From: Diaminobutyricimonas aerilata
GTDB lineage: Bacteria > Actinomycetota > Actinomycetes > Actinomycetales > Microbacteriaceae
Length of the DNA: 64,000 nucleotides
Assembly: GCF_002797715.1 (NCBI RefSeq)
Contig: NZ_PGFF01000001.1
Location: 3,123,304 to 3,187,303, forward strand
Direction: 5' to 3'
Below the pieces are notes generated by a model. The model was not told where the DNA came from. It made no database searches and was given only the letters and a program-made list of their open reading frames with translations. Below are positions 1 through 8,526 of the stretch, piece by piece. Within the stretch, counting starts at the first letter, position 1; every line of letters starts with the position of its first letter. The position numbers and the translations under genes are program-made.

Positions 1-305
1 GTCGTCGAAGTCGGCCTTCGACGCGTCGATCGCCTCGATGATCTCCGGTCCGCGCGGCTGCACGTAGTAGAACTGCACGCGCTCGCTGCCCTCGTAGGCC
101 TTGCTCAGCACGAGGTCGACGCGCTGCTCGCCGTCGACCGTCTTGGCCTGTTCGACGGTGTCACCGCGCAGCAGGGAGAGACCCTGCTGGGTGGTGATCT
201 CGCGGAATCCGCCCCCGGCGGTCAACAGACTGAAGCCCAGCCAGAGGGCGAGCGCACCGACGATCACATAGATGATCGGTCCGCGGAAGAGGCGCTTGAA
301 ATCCA
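1..305 (-). CDS. ftsH: ATP-dependent zinc metalloprotease FtsH, N-terminal part (gene continues beyond the window)
   Basis: The first ~101 residues are visible. A short basic start (MDFKRLFRGP) is followed by one membrane segment at about residues 9-29 and then an extracytoplasmic stretch typical of the FtsH N-terminal domain. The AAA and HEXXH protease domains lie outside the window. FtsH is a membrane-anchored quality-control protease. Its position downstream of hpt and tilS on the same strand is the usual actinobacterial order, and this supports the call although no catalytic motif is seen. The start ATG lies 92 bases after the hpt stop. Confidence 0.82.
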
Positions 306-397
306 TGGTCCGCCAAGGCTACAACCCGGGCGCTGTGCGGGCACCGGGTGTTCGCCGTCGGGGTAATGGGCGCGCGCTCGGCGCCCGCTGTGCGGCG

Positions 398-949
398 TTA
401 CTCGTAGACGTGCGGCGCGAGCACCGCGACACCGCGCAGATTGCGGTAGCTCTCCGCGTAGTCGAGGCCGTAGCCGACCACGAAGTCGTTCGGGATGTCG
501 AAGCCGATGTACTCGACGTCCACCTCGACCTTCGCCGCATCCGGCTTGCGCAGCAGGGCGCAGATCTTCACCGACGCGGCGCCGCGGCTCTGCAGGTTGC
601 CGAGCAGCCACGAGAGCGTCAGTCCGGAGTCGATGATGTCCTCGACGATGAGCACGTCGCGCCCGGAGAGGTCGGTGTCGAGATCCTTGAGGATGCGCAC
701 GACGCCGCTCGACTTCGTGCCGGCGCCGTACGACGACACCGCCATCCAGTCCATGTCGATGTGCATCCGCAATTCGCGGGCGAGGTCGGCCATCACCATG
801 ACCGCACCCTTGAGCACGCCGACGAGCAACGGCTTGCGCCCCGCGTAGTCGGCCTCGATGCGGCGGGCGAGCTCGGCGATCTTGTCGTGGATCTGCTCTT
901 CGGTGAGCAGCACATCCGTGAGGTCGTCGCGCACGTCATCCAGCCGCAT
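398..949 (-). CDS. hpt: Hypoxanthine phosphoribosyltransferase
   Basis: A 183-residue protein of normal family length. It converts hypoxanthine or guanine plus PRPP to IMP or GMP in purine salvage, in the cytosol. The PRPP-binding loop is the acidic stretch [15 protein letters not shown] (about residues 99-113), and the N-terminal region [16 protein letters not shown] is characteristic of the family. The 3' end of tilS overlaps its start by 14 bases on the same strand, so the two genes are translationally coupled. The tilS-hpt-ftsH order is conserved in actinobacteria. Confidence 0.95.
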   Translation of the reverse strand: MRLDDVRDDLTDVLLTEEQIHDKIAELARRIEADYAGRKPLLVGVLKGAVMVMADLARELRMHIDMDWMAVSSYGAGTKSSGVVRILKDLDTDLSGRDVLIVEDIIDSGLTLSWLLGNLQSRGAASVKICALLRKPDAAKVEVDVEYIGFDIPNDFVVGYGLDYAESYRNLRGVAVLAPHVYE

Positions 950-2315
950 CCGGGTTCCCTTCGGTCGTCTCGGCCGCGCTGAAGACGAGGAGCCCCGCGC
1001 GCCTCTCCACCCTAACGCCGGGCAGGTGCACCGGGCCCTGCCCGTGCCAGTCCGTCACGAGCCGCGCGATTTCGAGGGTCTGCGCCCGGCTCAGGCTCAC
1101 GTGGAACTCGCTCGACACCGCGAGCCGGATGAGCCGCTGCCGCAGCGCCGCCGGGTTGCTCGCGAGCGCGGCGACCGGCAGCGAGATGCCCGCCTCGGCG
1201 TGCTCCGCGAGCTCCTCCGCCACCTCCTCTGCGAAGCGGTCGAGCGCCTCGTCGTCTTCCCGCAGTTGGTCGGCGGTGCGGGCGAGCGCCTCGGCGACAC
1301 CCGGCCCGAGCTCGCGTTCGAGCACGGGCAGCACGTGCTCGCGCACCCGCACGCGCGTGTACGCGGGGTCGGAGTTGTGCGGGTCCGTCCACGGCTCGAA
1401 CCCCGCATCCGCACACGCCGCGATCGTCGTGGCCCGGCGCAGGGCCAACAGCGGGCGCCGGTAAAGGCCCGCTGTGGCGGGCATCCCGTGCAGGCTCGAC
1501 GCGCCGCTGCCGCGGGCGAGGCCGAGCAGCACCGTCTCGGCCTGGTCGTCGAGCGTGTGTCCGAGCAGCACCGCCGCGGCGCCCGTCTCGGCGGCGGCCG
1601 CGTCGAACGCGGCGTACCGGGCGGTGCGCGCGGCCGCCTCGGGTCCGCCCTCCGTGCCCACCTCGACCCGGCGCACGAGCACGGGGGCGAGCCCGAGCTG
1701 CTGCGCCTGCCGCGCGGCCCGGTCGGCGACCTCGGCTGACGCCGCCTGCAACCCGTGGTCGACGATCACCGCGCCCGCCCGCACCCCGGCGCGCGGCGCC
1801 TCGAACGCGGTCGCCGCGGCGAGCGCGAGCGAGTCCGGCCCGCCGCTCAGCGCGACGAGCACGAGCGGCGCGTCCGCGGGCACCGTGGTCGGCGCGAGCT
1901 CGTGCGTCGGAAACTCAGGAGTTGCGGGCTCCGCGCCCACCGGCTCGTGTGTCGGAAATTCAGGAGTTCCCGCGACGGGCCGCGTTGCGGGTTCAGGAGT
2001 TCCGCGCGATCCCGCTGCGGGGAACCCCGCCGCACCCGAGCTCGCGTCCGGGTCTCCTGAATTTCCGACACCACCGCCCGCGACCGTCGCCGGCGCGACT
2101 CCTGAATTTCCGACACCACCCCGCGCGACCGTCGTTGGCGCGACTCCTGAATTTCCGACACCGGGAGCACCGGCGGCGGCGGGAGCGGCGTCCACGCGGC
2201 GCGGGCCGCGGGCGCGCGGCGCGAGGTCCGTGAGCACGGCGCGCACGGCGCGGCGCACGTCCGCGACGGCCGGGGTGAGCCGGGGACGACGGTCGGACGG
2301 GGCGCCGGAGGTCAT
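936..2315 (-). CDS. tilS: tRNA(Ile)-lysidine synthetase with a repeat-derived N-terminal insertion
   Basis: TilS uses ATP and lysine to modify C34 of the CAU-anticodon tRNA-Ile to lysidine. The PP-loop SGGPDS is present, but it sits near residue 155 of 459, while in usual TilS proteins it lies near the N-terminus. The first ~35 residues (up to [15 protein letters not shown]) look like the normal helix that precedes the PP-loop. Between them and the loop is roughly 100 residues of Gly/Pro/Ala-rich linker with recurring VGNSG and PEFPTHE peptides. These peptides are encoded by six copies of a 17-bp repeat lying in both orientations. The rest (HTLDDQAET, the C-terminal ferredoxin-like part) looks normal. 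The gene is divergent from ppa with only ~47 bases between the starts. Confidence 0.93.
   Translation of the reverse strand: MTSGAPSDRRPRLTPAVADVRRAVRAVLTDLAPRARGPRRVDAAPAAAGAPGVGNSGVAPTTVARGGVGNSGVAPATVAGGGVGNSGDPDASSGAAGFPAAGSRGTPEPATRPVAGTPEFPTHEPVGAEPATPEFPTHELAPTTVPADAPLVLVALSGGPDSLALAAATAFEAPRAGVRAGAVIVDHGLQAASAEVADRAARQAQQLGLAPVLVRRVEVGTEGGPEAAARTARYAAFDAAAAETGAAAVLLGHTLDDQAETVLLGLARGSGASSLHGMPATAGLYRRPLLALRRATTIAACADAGFEPWTDPHNSDPAYTRVRVREHVLPVLERELGPGVAEALARTADQLREDDEALDRFAEEVAEELAEHAEAGISLPVAALASNPAALRQRLIRLAVSSEFHVSLSRAQTLEIARLVTDWHGQGPVHLPGVRVERRAGLLVFSAAETTEGNPDAAG
1906..2159. repeat. Six copies of a 17-bp repeat (consensus GTCGGAAATTCAGGAGT) inside tilS
   Basis: Forward copies are at 1906-1922 and 1951-1967, with a partial copy at 1992-2001. 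Inverted copies (ACTCCTGAATTTCCGAC) are at 2053-2069, 2098-2114 and 2143-2159. The two groups face each other across a GC-rich centre near 2027, so they could pair into a large foldback. Spacings of 45 bases (1906/1951, 2053/2098, 2098/2143) keep the reading frame. The AT-richer consensus stands out from the surrounding coding sequence and looks like a mobile palindromic repeat domesticated in frame. Confidence 0.85.
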
Positions 2316-2362
2316 CGGATAACGTTATGGCAGCATCCGCCGAGCGAGGAGAGAACCACATC

Positions 2363-2854
2363 ATGGCCGACTACGACGTCGTGATCGAGATCCCCAAGGG
2401 GAGCCGCAACAAGTACGAGGTCGACCACGAGACCGGTCGCGTCTACCTCGACCGCGTGCTCTTCACCCAGTTCGTCTACCCCACCGAGTACGGCTTCTTC
2501 GAGAACACGCTCGGCCTCGACGGCGACCCCGTCGACGCGCTCGTGCTGCTCGAGTACCCCACCTTCCCCGGCGTGGGCATCAAGGTGCGCCCGGTCGGTG
2601 TCTTCAACATGACGGATGAGGCGGGCAGCGACGCGAAGGTCGTCTGCGTTCCCTACAAGGACCCGCGCTGGCAGCACATCCAGGACATCACCGACGTGCC
2701 CGAGCACGTGCGCAAGGAGATCGAGCACTTCTTCGAGCGCTACAAGGACCTCGAGCCGAACAAGTGGGTCAAGACCGAGGGCTGGGGCGACGCCGCCGAG
2801 GCGGAGGCGATCGTGCAGGCGGGCTTCGAGAAGTTCCGCACCGAGGGTCACTGA
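2363..2854 (+). CDS. ppa: Inorganic pyrophosphatase (family I)
   Basis: A 163-residue soluble family I enzyme that hydrolyses pyrophosphate to phosphate with Mg2+. This pulls forward reactions such as nucleotide and amino-acid activation. The family signature [10 protein letters not shown] (acidic Mg2+ ligands) and the start [18 protein letters not shown] are plain. An upstream in-frame ATG at 2327 would add 12 residues, but the Shine-Dalgarno-like AGGAGAG at about 2346-2352 places the start at 2363, where the family's usual MADYDVV begins. It is followed by a strong terminator. Confidence 0.96.
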   Translation: MADYDVVIEIPKGSRNKYEVDHETGRVYLDRVLFTQFVYPTEYGFFENTLGLDGDPVDALVLLEYPTFPGVGIKVRPVGVFNMTDEAGSDAKVVCVPYKDPRWQHIQDITDVPEHVRKEIEHFFERYKDLEPNKWVKTEGWGDAAEAEAIVQAGFEKFRTEGH

Positions 2855-2868
2855 CCTCACACGAGTTC

Positions 2869-2907
2869 CGAGAGGGCCGCGATCCGGAAGGGTTCGCGGC
2901 CCTCTCG
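2869..2907 (+). terminator. Rho-independent-type hairpin after ppa
   Basis: The arms CGAGAGGGCCGCGA and TCGCGGCCCTCTCG pair perfectly over 14 bp around an 11-base loop, starting 14 bases after the ppa stop. The T-tract is weak, as is usual in high-GC actinobacteria. Confidence 0.8.
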
Positions 2908-2937
2908 CATGTGCCGGACACGCGGCGGTGTTCCCGA

Positions 2938-2987
2938 GTGGGCGAATCCATCGCCAGGACGCCGGCGTTGGCGATGGATTCGCCAAC
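2938..2987. repeat. Intergenic palindromic repeat, family A (GGCGAATCCATCGCC)
   Basis: The arms GGCGAATCCATCGCC (2941-2955) and GGCGATGGATTCGCC (2970-2984) form a perfect 15-bp stem between convergent ppa and the NlpC/P60 gene. A related palindrome with the same GTTGGCGAA edges is at 60426-60484, so this is a dispersed element and not simply a terminator. A degenerate copy of the TTCGACAGGCTCAGGGA element follows at 3011-3035. Confidence 0.7.
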
Positions 2988-3059
2988 TGACGGTCACGGG
3001 TGGCGCGACGCTCCCGTCGACACGCTCAGGGAGCGGGACGCCGGGAGACGTGGAGCGGG

Positions 3060-4364
3060 TCAGCCCGTGGGGCGACCGGCCTGGCCGAAGAGCTCGCCGT
3101 ACCGCACCGGCACGATGCGCACCGGCTTGCCCGCGTAGGGGGCCTCGATCATCTGGCCGCCGCCGATGTACATGGTCACGTGGTACATGTCGCGCCCACC
3201 GCTCGAGGTGTACCAGAGCAGGTCGCCCGGCTGCATCGCGCTCAGCGGCACGAGGCGCCCCTGCGACCGCATGGTGTTGTACTGGTTCGTCGCCGAGTGG
3301 GTGCCGATGTAGACACCCACGGATGCGTAGCTGTACTTGGTGAGGCCGGAGCAGTCCCAGCCGGGGTTGCCGGAGCCGGCGAACTGGTACGGCAGGCCGA
3401 GCTGCCGCTTGGCGAAGTCGATCGCGCCGGCCGCCTTGCTCTGGTTCGGCGCGGGCGCCGGGGCGGGCGCGGGGGCCGGGGCGGGGGCCGGAGCAGGCGC
3501 CGGGGCGGGCGCCGGAGCCGGAGCCGGGGCAGGCGCAGGAGCACCGCCCCCACCGGGAGCGGGGGCCGGAGCCGGGGTACCGCCGCCGGTCGACCCACCG
3601 GTCGCCGGGGCTGCCGGCGGTGTGGTGCCCTCGATGTAGGCGCGCTCGAGTTCGGCGGTCGTGCCCTTGAGCGTGGCGAGCTGCGCGTAGAGCTGCTGGC
3701 CGGCGGCCTCCTGCTCGCCGACGCGCGCATCCGCACTCGCCGCCGCATCCTGGGCCGTCGCGAGCGCCGCCTTCGCCGCGTCGAAGAGCTTGGTGCGCTC
3801 CTTCTCGGCCTCCCGCGCGTCGGCGGTCAGGCTGCGGGCGAGGTTGCGGTCGCGGATCGCGGTGTCGTACAGGGTCGACGACTGCTCGGTGAGCTTGCTC
3901 AGCGTGCCGAGGCGGGCGAGCATGTCGCCGTCCTTCTTGTCGTCGAAGAGCAGGCCGACCGTGACGTCGCCCCCTCCGGTGCGCGCGAGCTGCGCGACGA
4001 GCGCGGCGGCGCGCTTGCTCGACTCCTCGGCCCGCTGCTTCGCCTTCTCGGCGTCACGCTCGAGCTTCTCGGCCTTCGCCGTCGCGGCGTCCAACTCGTC
4101 GAGCGCCTGGTTGTACAGCTCCGCCTTCTGCATGGCGGTGCGCTGCGCGCCCTCCGCCTGCGTGCGCAGCGCAGTGAGGATGCCCTCGATCTCGGCGACC
4201 TTCTCGGCCGCCTTCCTCGCGTCGGCGCGCGCCGCCTCGACCTCGTCCCAGCTGGGGTAACTCGGCGCCGCGAAGGCGGGCCCGGTGACGGCCGCCGTCG
4301 AGCCGAGGGCGGCCGCGACGGCGAGCGCCACGTAGCTGATGGGTCGGGTGCGAGTGCTCGCCAT
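3060..4364 (-). CDS. Secreted NlpC/P60 peptidoglycan endopeptidase with coiled-coil N-terminus (RipA-like)
   Basis: A 434-residue secreted hydrolase predicted to cut peptide stems in the cell wall. An N-terminal signal peptide ends near PAFAAP. Residues ~40-260 form a long Ala/Glu/Lys-rich coiled coil beginning YPSWDEVEAARADARK, followed by a linker of Pro-Ala repeats. The C-terminal ~120 residues are NlpC/P60, with catalytic Cys in DCSGLTKY and His in YHVTMYIGG. I chose the second ATG because GGAGGG lies ~8 bases before it and directly abuts the first. It is 34 bases downstream of the M23 paralogue on the same strand, likely in one operon. Confidence 0.9.
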   Translation of the reverse strand: MASTRTRPISYVALAVAAALGSTAAVTGPAFAAPSYPSWDEVEAARADARKAAEKVAEIEGILTALRTQAEGAQRTAMQKAELYNQALDELDAATAKAEKLERDAEKAKQRAEESSKRAAALVAQLARTGGGDVTVGLLFDDKKDGDMLARLGTLSKLTEQSSTLYDTAIRDRNLARSLTADAREAEKERTKLFDAAKAALATAQDAAASADARVGEQEAAGQQLYAQLATLKGTTAELERAYIEGTTPPAAPATGGSTGGGTPAPAPAPGGGGAPAPAPAPAPAPAPAPAPAPAPAPAPAPAPAPNQSKAAGAIDFAKRQLGLPYQFAGSGNPGWDCSGLTKYSYASVGVYIGTHSATNQYNTMRSQGRLVPLSAMQPGDLLWYTSSGGRDMYHVTMYIGGGQMIEAPYAGKPVRIVPVRYGELFGQAGRPTG

Positions 4365-4398
4365 GATTCGGGTCATCCCTCCGGATGGATGTGGTGCG

Positions 4399-5637
4399 TC
4401 AGAACGAGACGCCCTGGCTGCGCATGAACGGAATCGGATCGGTGGTCGCGCCGTTGATCCGCACTTCGTAGTGCAGGTGGCAACCGGTCGAGTTGCCGGT
4501 GGTGCCGGTGATCGCGATCAGCTGGCCGGGTGACACCGCCTGGCCGATGGAGACGCGCATGCCGCCGTGCACGATGTGCGCGTACTGGGTGCTGATGCCG
4601 CCGCCGTGGTCGAGGCGGATGTAGTTGCCGTAGCCGCCGCCCCACGCGATGAGACCGACCGTGCCGGCGTGGGCCGCGTAGATGGGCACGCCGCAGCCAC
4701 CGGCGATGTCGGTGCCCCAGTGGGTGCTGACCTTCCCACTGATCGGATGCACTCGGGTGCCGTACTGGCTCGTGATGCGCCCGGTGGTCGGCCAGGTCCA
4801 GCCGGATGCGCTGATGGCGCCGGGGGAGGTGGTCGCGCCGCCGCCCGGGGGCTTGAGCGTCGTGAGGTACTCGGCGTACGACGCGTCCAGGCTCTTGCGG
4901 GTGTCGATCAGGGCGGCGAGCTGGGCTTCGAGCTCGGCGGCGTGGTCCTGCTCGGCCGCGAGCGCCTGCTGGGCCGCATCCGCCTTGCCCTGGGCATCGA
5001 GGTAGGCGGCCTCGGCTTCGGCACGCAGCTGCTCGCGCTTGTCCTTCGCGACCTGCGCCTGGTCGGTGAGCGACTTGGCGGTGTTCTGGTCCTGCACGGC
5101 CTTCGCGTAGATGCCGTCGGTCTGTTCGGTGAGACGGATCGCGCGGCTCATCTGCGAGAGCACGTCGTCGGCGTCGTCGCCGTTCGCGAAGAGGTTGGCG
5201 GTGAGGTCCGAGCCGCCGATGCGCGAGAGCTGCGCGGCGAACTGTCCGGCGTTCTTCTTCGACTCCGCCGCGGCCGCCCGCGCCTTCTCGGCCTTCTCGC
5301 GCTTGGTCTCGTAGTCGAGGTTCGCCGCCTGGAAGTCCTCATCGGCCTGCATGTACTTCGCGTTCGCCTCGTTGGCGATCGCGAGCTTCGATTCGGCGTC
5401 GGCCTTCAACTGCGTGAGGAGCCCGCGGATGCGCTCGACCTCGGCCTTCGCTGCGGCCTCGTTGTTGCGGGCCTGCTTGACCTCGTCCCAGGTGGGGTAG
5501 TCGACGGCGTAGGCGGCCTCGACCGGGCCCGCCGCGACGCTGACCGTGGTGAGCAGTCCCCCGATGGCGAGCGCGACGATGAGACGGAAGCGGCGCGTGC
5601 GCCGTCCGCCCATCCCCCGAGTAAGCGTGACGTCCAT
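4399..5637 (-). CDS. Secreted M23 (LytM-type) peptidoglycan metallopeptidase with coiled-coil N-terminus
   Basis: About 412 residues. The start MDVTLTRGMGG leads into a basic region and a hydrophobic signal segment (residues ~15-40). A long coiled coil starting YPTWDEVKQARNNEAAAK follows, then a C-terminal M23 domain with zinc ligands in HWGTD and HLHYEV. Its N-terminal half is clearly paralogous to the downstream NlpC/P60 protein (shared YP[ST]WDEV opening and GG.DLTANLF/GGGDVTVGLL block). The pair therefore puts two different catalytic heads on one coiled-coil scaffold, as in division-associated EnvC- or RipA-type enzymes. Predicted function is septal or lateral wall remodelling. Confidence 0.9.
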   Translation of the reverse strand: MDVTLTRGMGGRRTRRFRLIVALAIGGLLTTVSVAAGPVEAAYAVDYPTWDEVKQARNNEAAAKAEVERIRGLLTQLKADAESKLAIANEANAKYMQADEDFQAANLDYETKREKAEKARAAAAESKKNAGQFAAQLSRIGGSDLTANLFANGDDADDVLSQMSRAIRLTEQTDGIYAKAVQDQNTAKSLTDQAQVAKDKREQLRAEAEAAYLDAQGKADAAQQALAAEQDHAAELEAQLAALIDTRKSLDASYAEYLTTLKPPGGGATTSPGAISASGWTWPTTGRITSQYGTRVHPISGKVSTHWGTDIAGGCGVPIYAAHAGTVGLIAWGGGYGNYIRLDHGGGISTQYAHIVHGGMRVSIGQAVSPGQLIAITGTTGNSTGCHLHYEVRINGATTDPIPFMRSQGVSF

Positions 5638-5908
5638 AGATCCCCGAACTCCCGTGTGGCCGCGCGGAATCACGTCAGTCACAGAAGTAACAGTGACAAC
5701 AGTAACAACGCATGGCGGTTCTGCACAGTGGTCGCCGCATTCCACCCACCCGCGGCAAGCTTCAACGACGACTTGAACCTAAGTGGTCGGTCCACGGATG
5801 CCGCGCTGATTCGCCGGTTTCGCCGACATCCGCTGGATTGCGCGACATTCCCCGGGTCGTCGGCCGCGCATCCGCCGGGTTTGGTATTTGGCGGATGCGC
5901 CCGTATGC

Positions 5909-5939
5909 TTGACCCTCGGTTGCTATGGCGTCTGGTACT
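5909..5939 (+). promoter_or_regulatory. Possible promoter of the tRNA-Glu-Asp-Phe cluster
   Basis: A TTGACC hexamer at 5909-5914 lies ~17-19 bases before a GGTACT-like -10 (5934-5939), just ahead of the tRNA-Glu start at 5944. The -10 is weak, so this is tentative. The remaining ~160 bases between the M23 gene and the tRNAs show no gene. Confidence 0.35.
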
Positions 5940-5943
5940 ACAT

Positions 5944-6016
5944 GGCCCCATCGTTCAGTGGCCTAGGACTCCGCCCTTTCACGGCGGCAACACGGGTTCG
6001 AATCCCGTTGGGGTCA
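5944..6016 (+). tRNA. tRNA-Glu (anticodon TTC)
   Basis: The cloverleaf is recognisable: acceptor GGCCCCA pairs with TGGGGTC, the anticodon loop CTTTCAC contains TTC, and the T-arm CGGGTTCGAATCCCG is canonical. No CCA is encoded. Confidence 0.95.
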
Positions 6017-6045
6017 CTTGAGCGACTGATAATTGAATAAAGCAA

Positions 6046-6122
6046 GGCCCTGTAGCGCAGTTGGTTAGCGTGCCGCCCTGTCACGGCGGAGGTCGCGGGT
6101 TCAAGTCCCGTCAGGGTCGCCA
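6046..6122 (+). tRNA. tRNA-Asp (anticodon GTC)
   Basis: Acceptor GGCCCTG pairs with CAGGGTC, the anticodon loop is CTGTCAC, and the T-arm GCGGGTTCAAGTCCCGT is canonical. The 3' CCA is genome-encoded. It follows tRNA-Glu by 29 bases. Confidence 0.95.
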
Positions 6123-6148
6123 GGTGAGGCGCTAGACGTCGAGCCGAT

Positions 6149-6224
6149 GGCTCTGTAGCTCAGTTGGTAGAGCGTTCGACTGAAAATCGAAAGGTCACCG
6201 GATCGATGCCGGTCGGAGCCACCA
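6149..6224 (+). tRNA. tRNA-Phe (anticodon GAA), integration target
   Basis: Acceptor GGCTCTG pairs with CGGAGCC, the anticodon loop is CTGAAAA, and CCA is encoded. Its 3' part from the anticodon stem onward is repeated exactly at 11326-11369. The gene is therefore intact, but its 3' half was supplied or duplicated by an integrated element, as is typical for tyrosine-recombinase attachment sites. Confidence 0.95.
6179..6222 (+). repeat. Left attachment-site repeat (attL) within tRNA-Phe
   Basis: This 44-base sequence begins ACTGAAAATCGAAAGGTCAC and ends GGTCGGAGCCAC. It is identical to 11326-11369 and spans the anticodon loop to the acceptor 3' strand. Confidence 0.9.
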
Positions 6225-6227
6225 GTG

Positions 6228-6254
6228 AAACCCCCGGTTTACCGGGGGTTTTCT
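6228..6254 (+). terminator. Terminator after tRNA-Phe (element-borne)
   Basis: AAACCCCCGGT pairs with ACCGGGGGTTT and is followed by TTCTCG. A different hairpin follows the right-hand repeat at 11375-11400. This one was therefore probably brought by the element, and the right one is the ancestral tRNA terminator. Confidence 0.85.
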
Positions 6255-6258
6255 CGTG

Positions 6259-6450
6259 TCAGAGCGACATCCCGCGAGGCCGCTCGTGAGGCTGTGCCAT
6301 TAATGTGCCATTGAGGGTTCGCCTGGTTCGGCGTTGTGCCTTCCGGGGTTCGGGGTCGGCGGTCTCGGCGATGCTCTTGTCGGCCGTCGCGCCGGTGCTT
6401 TCGTCGGCTCGTTTGAGCGCATCGTTCAGGGCAGCGCCGGGCACCGCCGT
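6259..6450 (-). pseudogene. Possible C-terminal remnant of an integrase gene
   Basis: On the minus strand, the frame ending at 6259 encodes a tail that starts near AALNDALKRADE and includes ADKSIAETADPEP before the stop. Its composition is protein-like, unlike the plus-strand reading of the same bases. Tyrosine-recombinase genes commonly end next to attL in this orientation, and the segment ends where relaxase homology begins on the other strand. No catalytic motif remains, so the identity is inference only. Confidence 0.3.
6293..6312. promoter_or_regulatory. 19-bp end repeat, left copy (TGTGCCATTAATGTGCCAT)
   Basis: It contains two direct GTGCCAT units and recurs exactly at 11204-11222, near the other end of the element. 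The arrangement suits integrase arm-type or excisionase binding sites. This is inference from position and repetition. Confidence 0.5.
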
Positions 6451-8526
6451 CGTCGCCGCGCATCCGCGGCTCGCAGCCGTGCTCGACGCACACGGCCTCA
6501 CGCTCGATCCCGTGACCGGCGAGGTCGCTGAGCTGGAGCCTTTCAATGCGGTGATGAGCAAACGGGCCGAGCAGGTTGCGCGCAACCTCGCGCGGTTCGA
6601 GAAGGACTGGCGGGCGGCCCATCCCGGCCACGAGCCAAGTCCGGGTGCGATGTCGCGGCTGACCGCGATGGCGTGGGATCACGAGCGGCCGCACAAGAAG
6701 CCGACGACGCTCGGCAGCGAGGATGCGTGGCAACTCAAGCTCGAGGTATCCGGATATCGACCCGACCTTGAGCGCATGCCGACGCAGCAGTGCATCGCAC
6801 TCGAAGACCTGAGCGTGCAGGATGTCGCATCCCGCGCGCTCGATCGTTGCGCCGCCGCATCGTCGACATGGACCGTGCACGACATCCAGGATCACGTGTC
6901 GCGGATCATCACGGAGGCCGGCGTGCGTGCCGACCCGGCCCCGCTGCGCGAACTCGTCACGCTCACGACGCGACTCGCTGAGCAGGGCTGTCTGTCGGTG
7001 CTGCCGCCCGGAGGTCCGCTTCCGGAGCACGTCGCCCACCTGACGGGCCTCCACGTCATCGCCGTCGAGACCCGTCTGCGCGACCTGCTCACGGCCCATG
7101 CCGAGCGGCCGCGGCAGCGCACACCGGATCTTTCGGGGATCGCACGGCGACTCCGGCTCGACCCGGCGCAGGCGCGCGCGGCCGAGGCAGTGGCATCCGC
7201 CCAATCACTGGTCGTCGTGGAGGGTGCGGCCGGCGCGGGCAAGACCACCATGCTCGCCGCCGCGATCGAGGGCGCGGCCATGCATGGGCGTGCGACGCGG
7301 GTGATCACCCCGACGAAGAAGGCAGCCGACGTTGCGCATCAGGAGCTCGGAGTTGCCACCGACAGCGTCGCCAAGCTCGTGCACGAACACGGGTGGCGGT
7401 GGAATCGCGACGGCGTGTGGACACGGCTCGCCATCGGCGACCACGACCCCAATACGGGTGCCACCTACGCCGGCCCTGCGGCATCCGCTCGGCTCACTCG
7501 CGGCGAGCGGATCGTGGTCGACGAAGCGGGCATGCTCGACCAGGACACCGCGCTGGCGCTCCTGACCCTCGCCGACGAGTGCGGCGCCACTGTTGCCCTC
7601 GTGGGCGACCGCGCGCAGCTCGCCGCGGTCGGACGTGGCGGCGTCCTCGACATGGCTGCGCAACTACTCCCCCGCGTGCACCGCATGACCACCGTGCACC
7701 GATTCGTCGACCGCGAGTACGCCGCGCTCACCGCGCAGATGCGGCGCGGTCAGCATCCGGAGGCACTGTTCGATCGGCTGTGCGCGCTCGGGCTCGTTGC
7801 GATGCACGAATGCCCGGAAGCGCAGCTCGAAGCGCTTGCGGGCGAGTGGCGCGAGGGTTGCGCGATGACTGTTGCGACAAACGATGAGGCGCGCGAGTTG
7901 AATGCGCGGGTGCGCGAGGAGCGGGTGCGTGCCCGCGATGTCGATGACAGCCGCACGGTAATCGGAAGCGATGGGCTGAGCATCGGGCGCGGCGATGTGA
8001 TCCAGACTCGGCGGAACGACTCTGGCGTGCGGGTGGCGAATCGGCAGATGTGGGTTGTTCAGGGGGTGGGCGAGGATGGTGCCGTTTGGGCCGCCGAGGA
8101 CGCCAGCGGGCGAAAGCCACGTGTGGTGCGACTGCCTGCCGAGTACGTCGCCGAGCACACGCATCTCGCGTACGCCTCGACCGCCTACGGAGTACAGGGC
8201 GTCACCGTGCGCGAGTCCACACGATCCTCGGCGACGCCATGGGGGCGGCGAGCGCATATATGGGCATGACCCGGGGACATACCTCCAACCGCCTGCACCT
8301 CGTCGCAGCTAATATGGATGATGCACGGGAGCAATTCGCCGTTGCGCAAGAACGTGACCGCGCCGACCGCGGTCTCGCCCCCGCGGCCGTCGCCGCGCAG
8401 GCGTCCGTGCGCGGCCTCGCGACGGGCACGGATGGGCTGGGTTGCGATGCTCCTGCGCCGGACGGAATGCGCTTCGGTCAAGCCTCCACACCCCGGAGCA
8501 CGCCGGGCGCCGGTCTGCGCCGCTGA
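6305..8526 (+). pseudogene. MobF-type conjugative relaxase/helicase (TraA/TrwC-like), truncated and frameshifted
   Basis: The relaxase catalytic N-terminus is absent. Recognisable sequence begins near HPRLAAVLDAHG (~6455) and continues through the C-terminal SF1 helicase. Walker A is GAAGAGKTTM, Walker B-like IVVDEAGMLD, then a motif III-like VGDRAQLAAVGRGG and the late motif HLAYASTAYGVQG. After GVQGVTVRES (near 8215) the frame shifts. The expected continuation HTILGDAMGAASAYMGMTRG is encoded in another frame starting at 8218 and runs to a stop at 8524-8526. One missing base in the CCAC stretch explains the break. The intact protein would nick and unwind DNA for conjugation. Its truncation lies close to the element's left end. 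Confidence 0.8.

Noticed and set aside
2327-2362. Longer N-terminus for inorganic pyrophosphatase
   Set aside because: The extra 12 codons contain the ribosome-binding site for the ATG at 2363, where the family's conserved start lies.
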